Shown one piece after another: positions 22,438-29,885 of a stretch of DNA of 40,470 nucleotides. Within the stretch, counting starts at the first letter, position 1. Every line of letters begins with the position of its first letter. The notes under the pieces are model-generated. The model did not search any database and had not been told where the DNA came from. It worked only from the letters and a program-made list of their open reading frames with translations. The DNA is from Kiritimatiellia bacterium (GTDB lineage: Bacteria > Verrucomicrobiota > Kiritimatiellia > RFP12 > UBA1067), in NCBI GenBank assembly GCA_017405115.1, contig JAFRBA010000266.1, positions 1 through 40,470 of the forward strand, in the 5' to 3' direction. A program made the position numbers and the translations under genes.

Positions 22438-24414
22438 ATGAAGAATATTGCCTTTGCGTATGCCGCGGCGTTGCTGTCTGCGACCGCCGCGACATGTGAC
22501 GCGTATGACTACAAGGACCCTGTGGCTCGCGAAGTCGGGCCCGCCAGGGTCGTGACGAACGCAGTAGGCCGCACGGTCGTCGATTCCGGCAGCCGCACGG
22601 CGTCGCTGCGGGGCTTGACGGTCGGCATATCCGACACGTGCTCGACGAACGGCGCCATCGGCGTCGGCTGGTACGTCGAATCCGTCAGACGAGTGGGCGG
22701 CACCCCGGTCGTCGTCTGCCGCACAGACGACTCGGCGGGGCTTGACGCGGTCGTGACCGGCCTCGACCTGCTGGTTCTGACTGGCGGCGAGGACGTCGCG
22801 CCCGCCCGCTACGGCGAGAAGCCGTCGCCGCGGCTTGGCCGCGTGAACGCCGTCCGCGACGCATACGAGTGGGCGTTGCTGTCGGCGGCGGTCAGGCACG
22901 GGGTTCCCATTTTCGGCACTTGCCGTGGGGAGCAGGTGCTGAACGTGTTTTTCGGCGGCACGCTCTACCAGGACCTTCCAAGCGAATTCCCGTTCAATGA
23001 CAGAGAGGTGCATAGGTCGCCAAGGAGGCGGGGCGAGGCGAAGTGCGAGCATCTGCACGACATCCTGATCGAGCCGGGTTCGCGGCTCGCGAGCGTCTGC
23101 GGCGGTGCGGCGCGCCTGCCGGTGAATTCCTCGCACCACCAGGCCGTGAAGGGCCTTGCCCCGGGGTTCCGCGTCGCCGCTCGCTCGCCGGAGGGCGTCG
23201 TGGAGGCGATCGAGTGCGACTGGTACCCCGCGGCAGGCGTGCAGTTCCATCCGGAAATCCTCCTCGCCTGCAACGGCGATCCCGTCTGGACGCGTTTCTA
23301 CGGGAAACTCTCCGAGTTCGCCGGCAGGCGGCGCCCGGTTTCGCGCGCTTCGCATCCTATCGGGGTGTTCGACTCCGGAATAGGCGGGCTCTCGGTGCTC
23401 GAGAAGATGCTTACGCTCGACAGCTTCGACAACGAGACTGGCGAAATGAAGCCGGACGGCGTGCCGGATTTCCGCGACGAGCGCTTCGTCTACTTCGGCG
23501 ACCAGGCGAACATGCCGTACGGGCGCTACGACGCCGCCGGCAAGGCGGACTTCCTGCGCGAGCTCGCGGTGCGCGACGCCCAGTTCGTCCTTGGCTCGCA
23601 AGGGCACGATCCGTCGAAGGCCGTCGTCATCGCCTGCAACACGGCTACCGCGTACGGTCTGGAGCGCGTGTCCGCGATGGCGCGCCCTGGCGACGCCGCC
23701 GTGACAGGCGTCGTGAACGCCGGCGTGGACGGCGTGCTGGATGCGATGCGCGGCGAGACGCGGCCTTACGCCATTGGCGTGATGGCGACGCCGGCCACGA
23801 TATCCTCCGGCGTCTACCAGCGGACGCTCCGCGCCTCCCTGGCCGCACGCGGCACGTCCGTTCCAGTCGAGATCGCGGCACGCGGCGGAATCGGCCTTGC
23901 GGAGGCCGTCGAGAACAGCGAGCCGGGAATGGGGGAATGCGCTCGCACGAACATCGTCGCGCTGGTGGAAGACTACCGCGCACGCGGAGGCAAGGCGCCC
24001 ATAAGAGCCGTCGTCCTCGGATGCACCCACTATCCGTTCGTCCTGGGCGAGTTCCGCGCCGCGCTCGCCGAGCTGAGGAAGCGTCCCGAATGCGCCTCGC
24101 TGCTCGCGGAGGACGTCGTGTTCGTCGACCCGGCGGTCAACACAGCAATTGCGTGCTACAGGTCGCTGCGCAAGAGGGGGCTCCTCGCCACTCGCGGCGC
24201 GGCGGACGGCAGGTGCCGCGTCGAGGCGTTCATATCAGTCGGCAAGGCCGGCCCGCTGTCTGATGCCGTCAAGTACGGCCGGGAGACGGGAAGCTGCGAC
24301 ATCGGGACGCGGATCGTGCCGATGACGTCGGACAACATGCCGCCCGGTTCGTCGGCGCTGATAAAGGCGATGATGCCGGCCTCCGCGGCGGCGATAAAAG
24401 CTTTGAACAATTAA
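22438..24414 (+). CDS. Predicted secreted class I amidotransferase (C26)-glutamate racemase fusion
   Basis: A 658-residue two-domain protein with a Sec-like N-terminus (MKNIAFAYAAALLSATAATC). Residues ~60-295 are a PuuD/C26-type class I glutamine amidotransferase: LVLTGGEDVAPARYG, nucleophile Cys162 in GTCRGEQ, and His271/Glu273 in FHPE. These hydrolyse gamma-glutamyl bonds. Residues ~305-655 are a glutamate racemase (MurI-like): FDSGIGGLSV with Asp312, ACNTATA with Cys400, and LGCTHYPF with Cys529, the two catalytic Cys of L-/D-Glu interconversion. MurI is normally cytoplasmic and serves peptidoglycan precursors, so a signal peptide is odd. One idea is that glutamate released from gamma-glutamyl compounds outside the membrane is racemised. 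The ATG is set by the leaderless promoter. Confidence 0.88.
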   Translation: MKNIAFAYAAALLSATAATCDAYDYKDPVAREVGPARVVTNAVGRTVVDSGSRTASLRGLTVGISDTCSTNGAIGVGWYVESVRRVGGTPVVVCRTDDSAGLDAVVTGLDLLVLTGGEDVAPARYGEKPSPRLGRVNAVRDAYEWALLSAAVRHGVPIFGTCRGEQVLNVFFGGTLYQDLPSEFPFNDREVHRSPRRRGEAKCEHLHDILIEPGSRLASVCGGAARLPVNSSHHQAVKGLAPGFRVAARSPEGVVEAIECDWYPAAGVQFHPEILLACNGDPVWTRFYGKLSEFAGRRRPVSRASHPIGVFDSGIGGLSVLEKMLTLDSFDNETGEMKPDGVPDFRDERFVYFGDQANMPYGRYDAAGKADFLRELAVRDAQFVLGSQGHDPSKAVVIACNTATAYGLERVSAMARPGDAAVTGVVNAGVDGVLDAMRGETRPYAIGVMATPATISSGVYQRTLRASLAARGTSVPVEIAARGGIGLAEAVENSEPGMGECARTNIVALVEDYRARGGKAPIRAVVLGCTHYPFVLGEFRAALAELRKRPECASLLAEDVVFVDPAVNTAIACYRSLRKRGLLATRGAADGRCRVEAFISVGKAGPLSDAVKYGRETGSCDIGTRIVPMTSDNMPPGSSALIKAMMPASAAAIKALNN

Positions 24415-24552
24415 TATGCTTACTAATTCTGTTCATGCCTGTGAAGTTCATGAAGAGGTAAAATGAGTATGCTCGTCTGGCTCTTCCTGCCGCAGTGGTA
24501 TGTAGCCCTGAGTTTAAAGCAAAGTTCCGAATGTGGCAGGTGATCATGCGTT

Positions 24553-25026
24553 ATGACAATTAAAAAGATGTCTTTGTCTGCAGGATTGGCAGTACTTGTG
24601 CTCGGGGGAATTCTTGCATTCCGCATAATGCGGGAATCGTCGTCTCCTGGCTCAATGTTGTCGGGGTGTTCCATGCGCATAGGTAGAGTTGTCTGGCGAA
24701 TGGTAGATGCCGCAAGCGACACATCTGAGCTGCTCATCGATGGCACACGCGTCGCCTATGGGAGTATTGAGATGTACGACAAGAATGGATTGTTGTTAGG
24801 GTATTGCTGGAAGGATGGCACAGAGGAAGTCAAACTGTTCATGGTTGATTCGGCTTCAAGTGCGACAAACTCAATAGTGTGGTACGACGACATGATTACT
24901 GCGCTGAGAAAAGGAATGCCGCGCTTTGATTCGTCGAAATGCGGAACATTTCTTGATTTTACAAAGCGAAGAGGCGGCATGAGTTGTTCGTATCTGGACT
25001 GTCCGAATGGTAGGAGGATTGAGTAA
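24553..25026 (+). CDS. Hypothetical membrane-anchored protein
   Basis: A 157-residue protein not assignable to a family by eye. Residues 1-27 (MTIKKMSLSAGLAVLVLGGI, then LAF) form a basic start and one hydrophobic helix, so the rest is probably outside the membrane. The remainder is small and polar, with a beta-rich stretch (ELLIDGTRVAYGSIEMYDKN, then GLLLGYCWKDG) that could be a repeat-like strand pattern, and three Cys near the C-terminus. It lies in an AT-richer patch (24415-25260). The start is uncertain: other ATG codons lie at 24547 and in the frame downstream, and no good Shine-Dalgarno is seen. Its stop overlaps the next ATG (TAATG). Confidence 0.5.
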   Translation: MTIKKMSLSAGLAVLVLGGILAFRIMRESSSPGSMLSGCSMRIGRVVWRMVDAASDTSELLIDGTRVAYGSIEMYDKNGLLLGYCWKDGTEEVKLFMVDSASSATNSIVWYDDMITALRKGMPRFDSSKCGTFLDFTKRRGGMSCSYLDCPNGRRIE

Positions 25027-25220
25027 TGTCTAGACTGTTGATTGCTGTCTTTTCGGCTGCCATGGCAATGAGTCTGCACGCTGCCGAAAAGCGCTTTGAG
25101 GTGGACAAGGCTGGATTCTTGGTCTTTAGGGACGGTGGCAAGTTGATTTCTCTGGAGATGTTCGCGCTGGAGATGACTAATGTTCGGTGTTGGTTCAGAA
25201 CGATGTCTGATGTCCATTAA
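25026..25220 (+). CDS. Small secreted hypothetical protein, possibly a truncated N-terminus
   Basis: 64 residues: a clear signal peptide (MSRLLIAVFSAAMAMSLHA, cleavage before AEKRF) followed by only ~45 mature residues (FEVDKAGFLVFRDGGKLISL). The mature part looks like the first strands of a larger secreted domain that stops early at TAA 25218-25220, so this may be the front end of a lost gene. It is coupled to the upstream hypothetical gene by a TAATG overlap and shares its AT-rich composition. Function unknown. Confidence 0.45.
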   Translation: MSRLLIAVFSAAMAMSLHAAEKRFEVDKAGFLVFRDGGKLISLEMFALEMTNVRCWFRTMSDVH

Positions 25221-25246
25221 CAAATAAGGGGCAATTAACAAACAAG
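25216..25246. repeat. Short direct repeat, 18-bp period
   Basis: ATTAACAAATAAG at 25216-25228 is repeated as ATTAACAAACAAG at 25234-25246, one mismatch in 13. It follows the end of the AT-rich patch, and a TATAAT lies at 25256-25261. It could be a duplication footprint or a protein-binding site. Confidence 0.45.
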
Positions 25247-25329
25247 ACGCATCTGTATAATTTAGTGAAATCCGCGAAGTTCAAGTTTTCTTGCACCACG
25301 ACTGGGTGGTTGATGAAGGCGGCTGTTTG

Positions 25330-25338
25330 TGGTAGAAT
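25330..25338 (+). promoter_or_regulatory. Extended -10 promoter of the DUF1080 gene
   Basis: TGG-TAGAAT at 25330-25338, giving a ~55-nt leader to the ATG at 25400. The Shine-Dalgarno is weak (AAAGGCG). Confidence 0.55.
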
Positions 25339-25399
25339 GTTCGCGGCGTTGGATTCTGTCCAGGCCAGTTCATCCAGACAAACCAGAAAGGCGAAGCAA

Positions 25400-26263
25400 A
25401 TGAAAGTCAAGGAATGCGCGAAGGCCGCGGCGCTTGCAGCGGCAGTGGTGGTCATGGGCGGGTGCTGCTCCGACAAGATATGCTGTCCAGGCCCCGTGGA
25501 TGCCGCGGATCCGGCGCCGAAGAAGGTCACGCGCACCATCTGCCTTCTTGAGGACGGGGACATCGGCAAGTACTGGTACACGTGGGTGAAGAAGGTCCAG
25601 AAGCGCGGCGAGGACCCGGAGAAGGTCTTCACGGCTGAGGGGAGGACGCTCAAGGTGTCCGGCGCCGACATGGGGTGCGTCACCACCCGCGACGCATACC
25701 GCGACTACAAGCTCACGCTGGAGTTCCGCTACGTGGACAACGACGTGCAGCTCAACAAGACGGATGCGCGCGACGGCGGCATCCTGTTCCATTCCACCGG
25801 GCGCGACGGCGTGTTCGGGAACGGCATATGGATGAGCTCCTTCGAGTACAACATCATCCAGGGGGCCTCCGGCGACCTTATCGTGGTCGGCAGCAAGAAG
25901 GAGTGCCCCGGGGTCTACCGCTGCAAGGGCAACGTCGACCTCGCCACCAAGGGCAAGAGCTCCCAGCACTGGGATCCGAAAGGTCCGGAGGTGGAGATCG
26001 TCGACTCGGGCCGCATCCGCCGTCCCGACGTGGACCTCGAATGGAAGAACCTGAAGACTCAGGCGCTCTCGCCAAACGAGAATCCGGTCGGCGAGTGGAA
26101 CAAGGCCGAGGTCATCTGCCGCGGCAACACGGCGGAGTTCTACTTCAACGGCATGAAGACGGGCGAGTACCGCGACCTCCACCCTGCGGCGGGGCGCATC
26201 CAGCTGCAGAGCGAGGGCTTCGGCATCGAGTACCGCAACATCGTTCTCTCTCCGATAGACTAG
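25400..26263 (+). CDS. DUF1080 (3-keto-disaccharide hydrolase-like) lipoprotein
   Basis: A 287-residue lipoprotein: basic start, hydrophobic core and lipobox MGGC with lipidation at about Cys22 (AAAVVVMGGC). The mature domain is a concanavalin-like sandwich of the DUF1080 family. Landmarks are a FTAEGRTLKVSG strand, YRDYKLTLEFRYV, DGGILFHSTGRDG, an IIQGASGDLIVVG segment, NPVGEWNKAEVICRGNTAEF and GRIQLQSEGFGIEYRNI at the end. Members hydrolyse 3-keto-glycosides or bind sugars, and are very abundant in Planctomycetes and Verrucomicrobia. Here the next gene, 53 nt on, is a short-chain oxidoreductase, which fits 3-keto-sugar chemistry. Confidence 0.9.
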   Translation: MKVKECAKAAALAAAVVVMGGCCSDKICCPGPVDAADPAPKKVTRTICLLEDGDIGKYWYTWVKKVQKRGEDPEKVFTAEGRTLKVSGADMGCVTTRDAYRDYKLTLEFRYVDNDVQLNKTDARDGGILFHSTGRDGVFGNGIWMSSFEYNIIQGASGDLIVVGSKKECPGVYRCKGNVDLATKGKSSQHWDPKGPEVEIVDSGRIRRPDVDLEWKNLKTQALSPNENPVGEWNKAEVICRGNTAEFYFNGMKTGEYRDLHPAAGRIQLQSEGFGIEYRNIVLSPID

Positions 26264-26316
26264 CCAGGCAACGGACTGAAGCGCCAGGGAGCCAGAGGCG
26301 AGCAGAGGAGGCAGGC

Positions 26317-27120
26317 ATGGGAAGGTTTGACGGCAAGGTGGTGCTGGTGACCGGAGGCAACCGGAACACCGGGCTGGACATAGTCGAAAGGTTCATGCGC
26401 GACGGCGCGCGCGTCTTCATGTGCGGCTCCAGCGAGGAGTCGACCCGACACGGGGCCGACGCGCTGGCCGCCCGCGGGCTCGCGGGCTTCACGGCACAGG
26501 CGTGCGACATCGGCGACATGGCCCAGGTCGCCGCGCTCATGGAGAGAATCGACCGCGACGCCGGGTCGCTCGACATAGTCGTAAACAACGCCGCAGACCA
26601 GGGGCTTGGGCATGGCGGCCCCCTCGAGATGTCGCCAGACGCGATCATGAAGGTGATGGAAACCAACGTTAAGGGCGGCTTCCAGGTAACCCAGGCCGCG
26701 TGCAACATGTTCTTCATGAAGCGTCCGTACTCCGTGGGAGGCCCGTACAGGGGGACAGTGGTCTTTCTGTCGTCCAACACCGCGCAGCGCGCGATCCGGG
26801 GCCGCACGGCGTATTGCGCGTCGAAGGGGGCCATCAACTCGATGGTCCGCTCGCTGGCCCTCGACCTCGGGCCGCTCGGCATCCGCGTCAACGCGTGCGC
26901 GCCGGGCTACATATACACCGAGCGCTGGGACAGGCTGGACGAGAAGTCTAAGTCTCGCCGCCGCATGAACTGTCCGCTCCGCATCGAGGCGAAGGGCTCC
27001 GACATAGCGAACGTCGTCGCGTTCCTCGCGTCTTCCGACAGCGGGAACATGACGGGCGAGATAGTCACCTGCGACGCGGGATGCTCCTGCCAGCACATGC
27101 CGGAAGACGCCGACTGCTGA
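26317..27120 (+). CDS. Short-chain dehydrogenase/reductase (SDR)
   Basis: A classical SDR of 267 residues. The cofactor loop is VLVTGGNRNTGLDIV (residues ~9-23), a variant of TGxxxGxG in which the second Gly is Asn. NNAA is at ~90, the catalytic Ser in VFLSSN, and the catalytic Tyr-Lys in AYCASKGA. A C-terminal PGYIYTERWD shapes the substrate pocket. It uses NAD(P)H on a polar alcohol or ketone; the sugar context suggests a keto-sugar or polyol. GAGGAGG with 5-6 nt spacing fixes the start at 26317. The last 40 nt overlap the xerD frame. Confidence 0.9.
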   Translation: MGRFDGKVVLVTGGNRNTGLDIVERFMRDGARVFMCGSSEESTRHGADALAARGLAGFTAQACDIGDMAQVAALMERIDRDAGSLDIVVNNAADQGLGHGGPLEMSPDAIMKVMETNVKGGFQVTQAACNMFFMKRPYSVGGPYRGTVVFLSSNTAQRAIRGRTAYCASKGAINSMVRSLALDLGPLGIRVNACAPGYIYTERWDRLDEKSKSRRRMNCPLRIEAKGSDIANVVAFLASSDSGNMTGEIVTCDAGCSCQHMPEDADC

Positions 27121-28022
27121 ACAACGAACGCCTAGAGTCCGAGATCGAGTCGTTCGTGATGTCGCTCCTCCTGGAGCGCGGAATGAGCGAGAACACGTGC
27201 TCGGCCTATGGTGGCGACCTGCGCCTGTTCTCCGCCTTCCTGGGCGGGCGTGGCGTTTCGGAGGCCGCCGCGATATCGCGCGCTGACATAGTCGACTTCC
27301 TCGCCGCCCAGCGCGACCAGGGGCGGCGTGGCTCGACGCGCGCGCGCCGGACGGCGGCGATACGCATGTTCCTGCGCTACCTGAAGGAGCGGCGCCTCAT
27401 CGCGGCGGACCCGTCCGAGCTTCTGGAGTCCCCGAAGAACGCGCTTGTCCTGCCGCGGGTGCTCTCCGAGACGGAGGTCGCGTCGATGATAGAGGCCGTG
27501 AACGGAGACGACCCGCGCTCGCTTCGCGACCGGGCGATGCTCGAGGTGATGTACGGCAGCGGCCTGCGCGTCAGCGAGCTGTGTTCGCTCTCCTTCGACG
27601 ACATCGTGGCCGACGGAGAGCTGCTGCGAATCCTCGGCAAGGGGAACAAGGAGCGGCTTGTGCCGATAGGGGGCGCAGCAGGGGCGGCACTGCGGCTCTA
27701 CGCCGACAAGGGGCGCGGCGCGTTCGCGCGGGACTCCGGCCAGACGCACGTGTTCCTGACGCGGCTGGGCCGTCCGTTCACGCGCCAGGGCGTCTTCAAG
27801 GTCATCCGCGAAAGGGCCGCCGCCGTCGGAATCGCGCCTGAGCGCATATCGCCGCACGTGCTGCGCCATTCGTTCGCCTCGCACATGCTCGCCCACGGCG
27901 CCGACATAAGGGCGATCCAGGAGCTTCTTGGCCATGCGGACATCGGCACGACCCAGATATACACCCACGTCGACACCGAGCGCTTCGGCGAAATACACCG
28001 CAGATACCATCCGCGGGCGTGA
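27081..28022 (+). CDS. xerD: Tyrosine recombinase XerD/XerC
   Basis: A 313-residue site-specific recombinase that resolves chromosome dimers at dif. The N-terminal SAM-like core-binding domain (~18-105) starts LESEIESFVMSLLLERGMSE. The catalytic domain has all expected residues: Arg in GSGLRVSELCSL, Lys in GKGNKERLVP, HxxR in SPHVLRHSFASHML, and the His and nucleophile Tyr in LLGHADIGTTQIYTHV. The length is about 15 longer than usual. The ATG at 27081 is the only standard start before the conserved helix and makes the gene overlap the SDR by 40 nt. XerC and XerD cannot be told apart safely here. No dif-like site was noticed. Confidence 0.92.
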   Translation: MLLPAHAGRRRLLNNERLESEIESFVMSLLLERGMSENTCSAYGGDLRLFSAFLGGRGVSEAAAISRADIVDFLAAQRDQGRRGSTRARRTAAIRMFLRYLKERRLIAADPSELLESPKNALVLPRVLSETEVASMIEAVNGDDPRSLRDRAMLEVMYGSGLRVSELCSLSFDDIVADGELLRILGKGNKERLVPIGGAAGAALRLYADKGRGAFARDSGQTHVFLTRLGRPFTRQGVFKVIRERAAAVGIAPERISPHVLRHSFASHMLAHGADIRAIQELLGHADIGTTQIYTHVDTERFGEIHRRYHPRA

Positions 28023-28039
28023 CGGGACGCGCGATCCCG

Positions 28040-28375
28040 CTACTTCTTCGACGGCGGAAGCTCCGCGAGCGCGACCGACGCCTCGAACTGCGAGAGCGCG
28101 GTAGTGACGATGGCGACCGACTCGCGTTCTGCCGCGGCCTTCATGTCGTCCGGGACTGGGCGGCCGTGGCATATGACTATGGCCTCTATGCCGGCGAGCG
28201 TGCACACGGCTATCGTGTTCAAGTGGTTCTGGATCGTCACCAGTACCGACTCGTCGCCGCAGTGGCCCATCACGTCGGAGAGGAGGTCGCTTGCGTAGGC
28301 GAAGCATATGCGGGCGTCAGGCTTGTCGACTACGACTGTTCCGTTTACTTTTTCTTTCAGTTCTGCGAGAGTCAT
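28040..28375 (-). CDS. DRTGG-domain protein
   Basis: A 111-residue stand-alone DRTGG-type domain. It opens with the family pattern MTLAELKEKVNGTVV, then ICFAYASDLLSDVMGH, ALITIQNHLNTIAVC-like and EAIVICHGRPVPDDM. In many anaerobes such proteins are encoded beside PHP-domain proteins and [FeFe]-hydrogenase subunits, where a sensing or assembly role is suspected. Here it follows a PHP gene on the - strand, 43 nt downstream, so the pairing is kept without the hydrogenase genes. It converges on xerD with 17 nt between the stops. Confidence 0.8.
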   Translation of the reverse strand: MTLAELKEKVNGTVVVDKPDARICFAYASDLLSDVMGHCGDESVLVTIQNHLNTIAVCTLAGIEAIVICHGRPVPDDMKAAAERESVAIVTTALSQFEASVALAELPPSKK

Positions 28376-28387
28376 GTTAGTGCTTAG

Positions 28388-28415
28388 TGCTTGGTGGTTG
28401 GTGCTTGGTGGTTGG
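28388..28415. repeat. 14-bp tandem repeat between PHP and DRTGG genes
   Basis: Two perfect copies of TGCTTGGTGGTTGG (28388-28401 and 28402-28415), flanked by partial units (TGCTTAG on the left, TGGCTAG on the right). It fills the 43-nt gap between the two genes, so copy number may vary between strains. Confidence 0.75.
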
Positions 28416-28418
28416 TGG

Positions 28419-29147
28419 CTAGAAGGAGGTGATGCGAGGGGAAATGCGCGTGGCGCGCGCGGCGAACGCGGCGCGCAGCGCGGCCGTGGAGAACTCCGGC
28501 AGGTCGGCCTCGGTCCAGACGCGGGCGACGTCGTCGAGGTTGTGCGCGTCGCTGGAGCGCGTGAGCGCGTAGCCGGCCGCTTTCGGCGCCCATGCCGCCT
28601 CGTCGGCAGTGCGCGAGAGCTCCACGGCGTCGAAGCAGTTCTCCGGGATCGCGCCCAGGCCGGAGAGCACCGAGAAGTTCGGTCGGTCGATGTGGGCCGC
28701 GACGTAGAGGCCGCCGAGCTCCCGCACTTTCTCGGCCGCCTCGGGTATGGTGCGGCGGCAGCCCATCGCGAGAATGCGCCACTCCATCTCGACGATGTCG
28801 TCGTCGGCCGTCACGACGGGCTGGTCGCCGAAGGTGTCCGGGTCGTTGACGCGCTTCGGCATCGCGGCATACACCCAGTCGGTCATCGCCATGGCCGCCT
28901 CCACGGAGTCGAACAGCGCCACCGTGTGGACCTCCTCGGCCGTCTGCACCTCCAGCCCGAACAGGCACGCGATGCCGGCGCGCCGCGCGCATTCCGCGAC
29001 GGCCGGGCAGTTGCGCGCCGACTGGTGGTCAGTCAGCGCTATGCCGCCCATGCCGGCCGCCGCGGCCCGGCGGACGATCTCCGACGGCGCCATCTCCAGG
29101 CTGGCGCACGGACTCAGGCAGGAATGGATGTGCAGGTCGAACTTCAT
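28419..29147 (-). CDS. PHP-domain metal-dependent phosphoesterase
   Basis: A 242-residue PHP-fold protein. It starts MKFDLHIHSCLSPCASLEM with the HxH metal site, then GGIALTDHQSARN with the TDH motif, FGLEVQTAEEVHTVALF, YVAAHIDRPNFS and RSSDAHNLDDV, all trinuclear-metal ligands of the family. These enzymes hydrolyse phosphoesters such as nucleotides or histidinol phosphate; this subgroup is linked to DRTGG proteins and hydrogenase loci. The start at 29147 rather than an in-frame start at 29165 is chosen because a -10 box ends 8 nt upstream of it. No Shine-Dalgarno is present. Confidence 0.9.
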   Translation of the reverse strand: MKFDLHIHSCLSPCASLEMAPSEIVRRAAAAGMGGIALTDHQSARNCPAVAECARRAGIACLFGLEVQTAEEVHTVALFDSVEAAMAMTDWVYAAMPKRVNDPDTFGDQPVVTADDDIVEMEWRILAMGCRRTIPEAAEKVRELGGLYVAAHIDRPNFSVLSGLGAIPENCFDAVELSRTADEAAWAPKAAGYALTRSSDAHNLDDVARVWTEADLPEFSTAALRAAFAARATRISPRITSF

Positions 29148-29155
29148 CTGCGCGT

Positions 29156-29164
29156 ATTTTACCA
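29156..29164 (-). promoter_or_regulatory. Extended -10 promoter of the PHP gene, near-leaderless
   Basis: On the - strand TGG-TAAAAT (29164-29156), 8 nt before the ATG at 29147. It diverges from the sod promoter. Confidence 0.65.
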
Positions 29165-29198
29165 TAATTCGCTGCGGGTTGGAGAACCTCGTGGTGCC

Positions 29199-29228
29199 TT
29201 GACTGGAGCGGAGGGGTTGGGATATAAT
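29199..29228 (+). promoter_or_regulatory. Sigma-70 promoter of sod
   Basis: TTGACT at 29199-29204 and TATAAT at 29223-29228, 18 bp apart. It gives a short leader with AAAGGAG 8 nt ahead of the GTG at 29258. Confidence 0.85.
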
Positions 29229-29257
29229 TACTGCAAACGAAGAAAGGAGAAGTCAAC

Positions 29258-29857
29258 GTGAAGGGAACAGAACTCGCACCGCTTCCGTATCCGGAGGACG
29301 CGCTCGCGCCTTCCATATCGGCAAGGACCATTTCCTTCCACTACGGGAAGCACCACGCGGGGTACGTCAAGGCCCTCGACGGTCTCGTCGCCGGCACGGA
29401 CTACGAGGGTCTGCCGCTTGAGGCTGTCGTCGCGAAGGCGAGGGAGCTCGGCGACGCGCCGGTCTTCAACAACGCCGCGCAGGCCTGGAACCACGACTTC
29501 TACTGGGGTTCGCTCGCACCCGCCGGGAAGGGCGGCGCTCCGTCAGAGCCGCTCCTCGCGGCCGTCAACGCCGCGTTCGGCTCGCTCGACGCCTGCAAGA
29601 CCGCCCTCGCCGACGCCGCCGTCAAGCGCTTCGGCAGCGGCTGGGCGTGGCTTCTTTTCCGGGACGGAAAGGTTGCCGTCGAGAGCACGGCGAACGCCGA
29701 GACGCCCGCAGGGCTCACCGGCGTGAAGCCTCTTCTGGTGGTGGACGTCTGGGAGCATGCCTACTACCTCGACTGGCAGAACGCCCGCGCGTCGTACGTG
29801 AAGGCCGTCGTGGAAGGGCATCTCGACTGGGCCGCGGCATCCCGCCGCTTTGCCTGA
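29258..29857 (+). CDS. sodB: Iron-type superoxide dismutase
   Basis: A 199-residue Fe/Mn-SOD that converts superoxide to oxygen and peroxide in the cytoplasm. Visible features are the N-terminal LPYPEDALAPSISARTISFH with metal ligand His28, YGKHHAGYV, the second ligand in NHDFYWGSL, and DVWEHAYYLDW with the last Asp and His ligands. AAQAWNHDFYW and FGSGWAWL are more typical of the iron form. The start is GTG, set by AAAGGAG. Presence in an otherwise fermentative gene set suggests exposure to oxygen at a host surface. A dehydratase gene follows 28 nt later, possibly on the same mRNA. Confidence 0.94.
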   Translation: MKGTELAPLPYPEDALAPSISARTISFHYGKHHAGYVKALDGLVAGTDYEGLPLEAVVAKARELGDAPVFNNAAQAWNHDFYWGSLAPAGKGGAPSEPLLAAVNAAFGSLDACKTALADAAVKRFGSGWAWLLFRDGKVAVESTANAETPAGLTGVKPLLVVDVWEHAYYLDWQNARASYVKAVVEGHLDWAAASRRFA

Positions 29858-29885
29858 GCGTCAAATCGATCAAAGGGCTTCTCAA

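Noticed and set aside
27081..28022. Integrase of a genomic island
   Set aside because: Length and motifs fit housekeeping XerD/XerC; no tRNA, att site or phage genes are adjacent.
28388..28415. CRISPR array
   Set aside because: The units are 14 bp, directly adjacent and without spacers; no cas gene is present.
28419..28440. The - strand reads ATCACCTCCTTCTAG, like the 16S rRNA 3' end
   Set aside because: It is the last codons and stop of the PHP gene (ITSF-stop); no 16S sequence precedes it.
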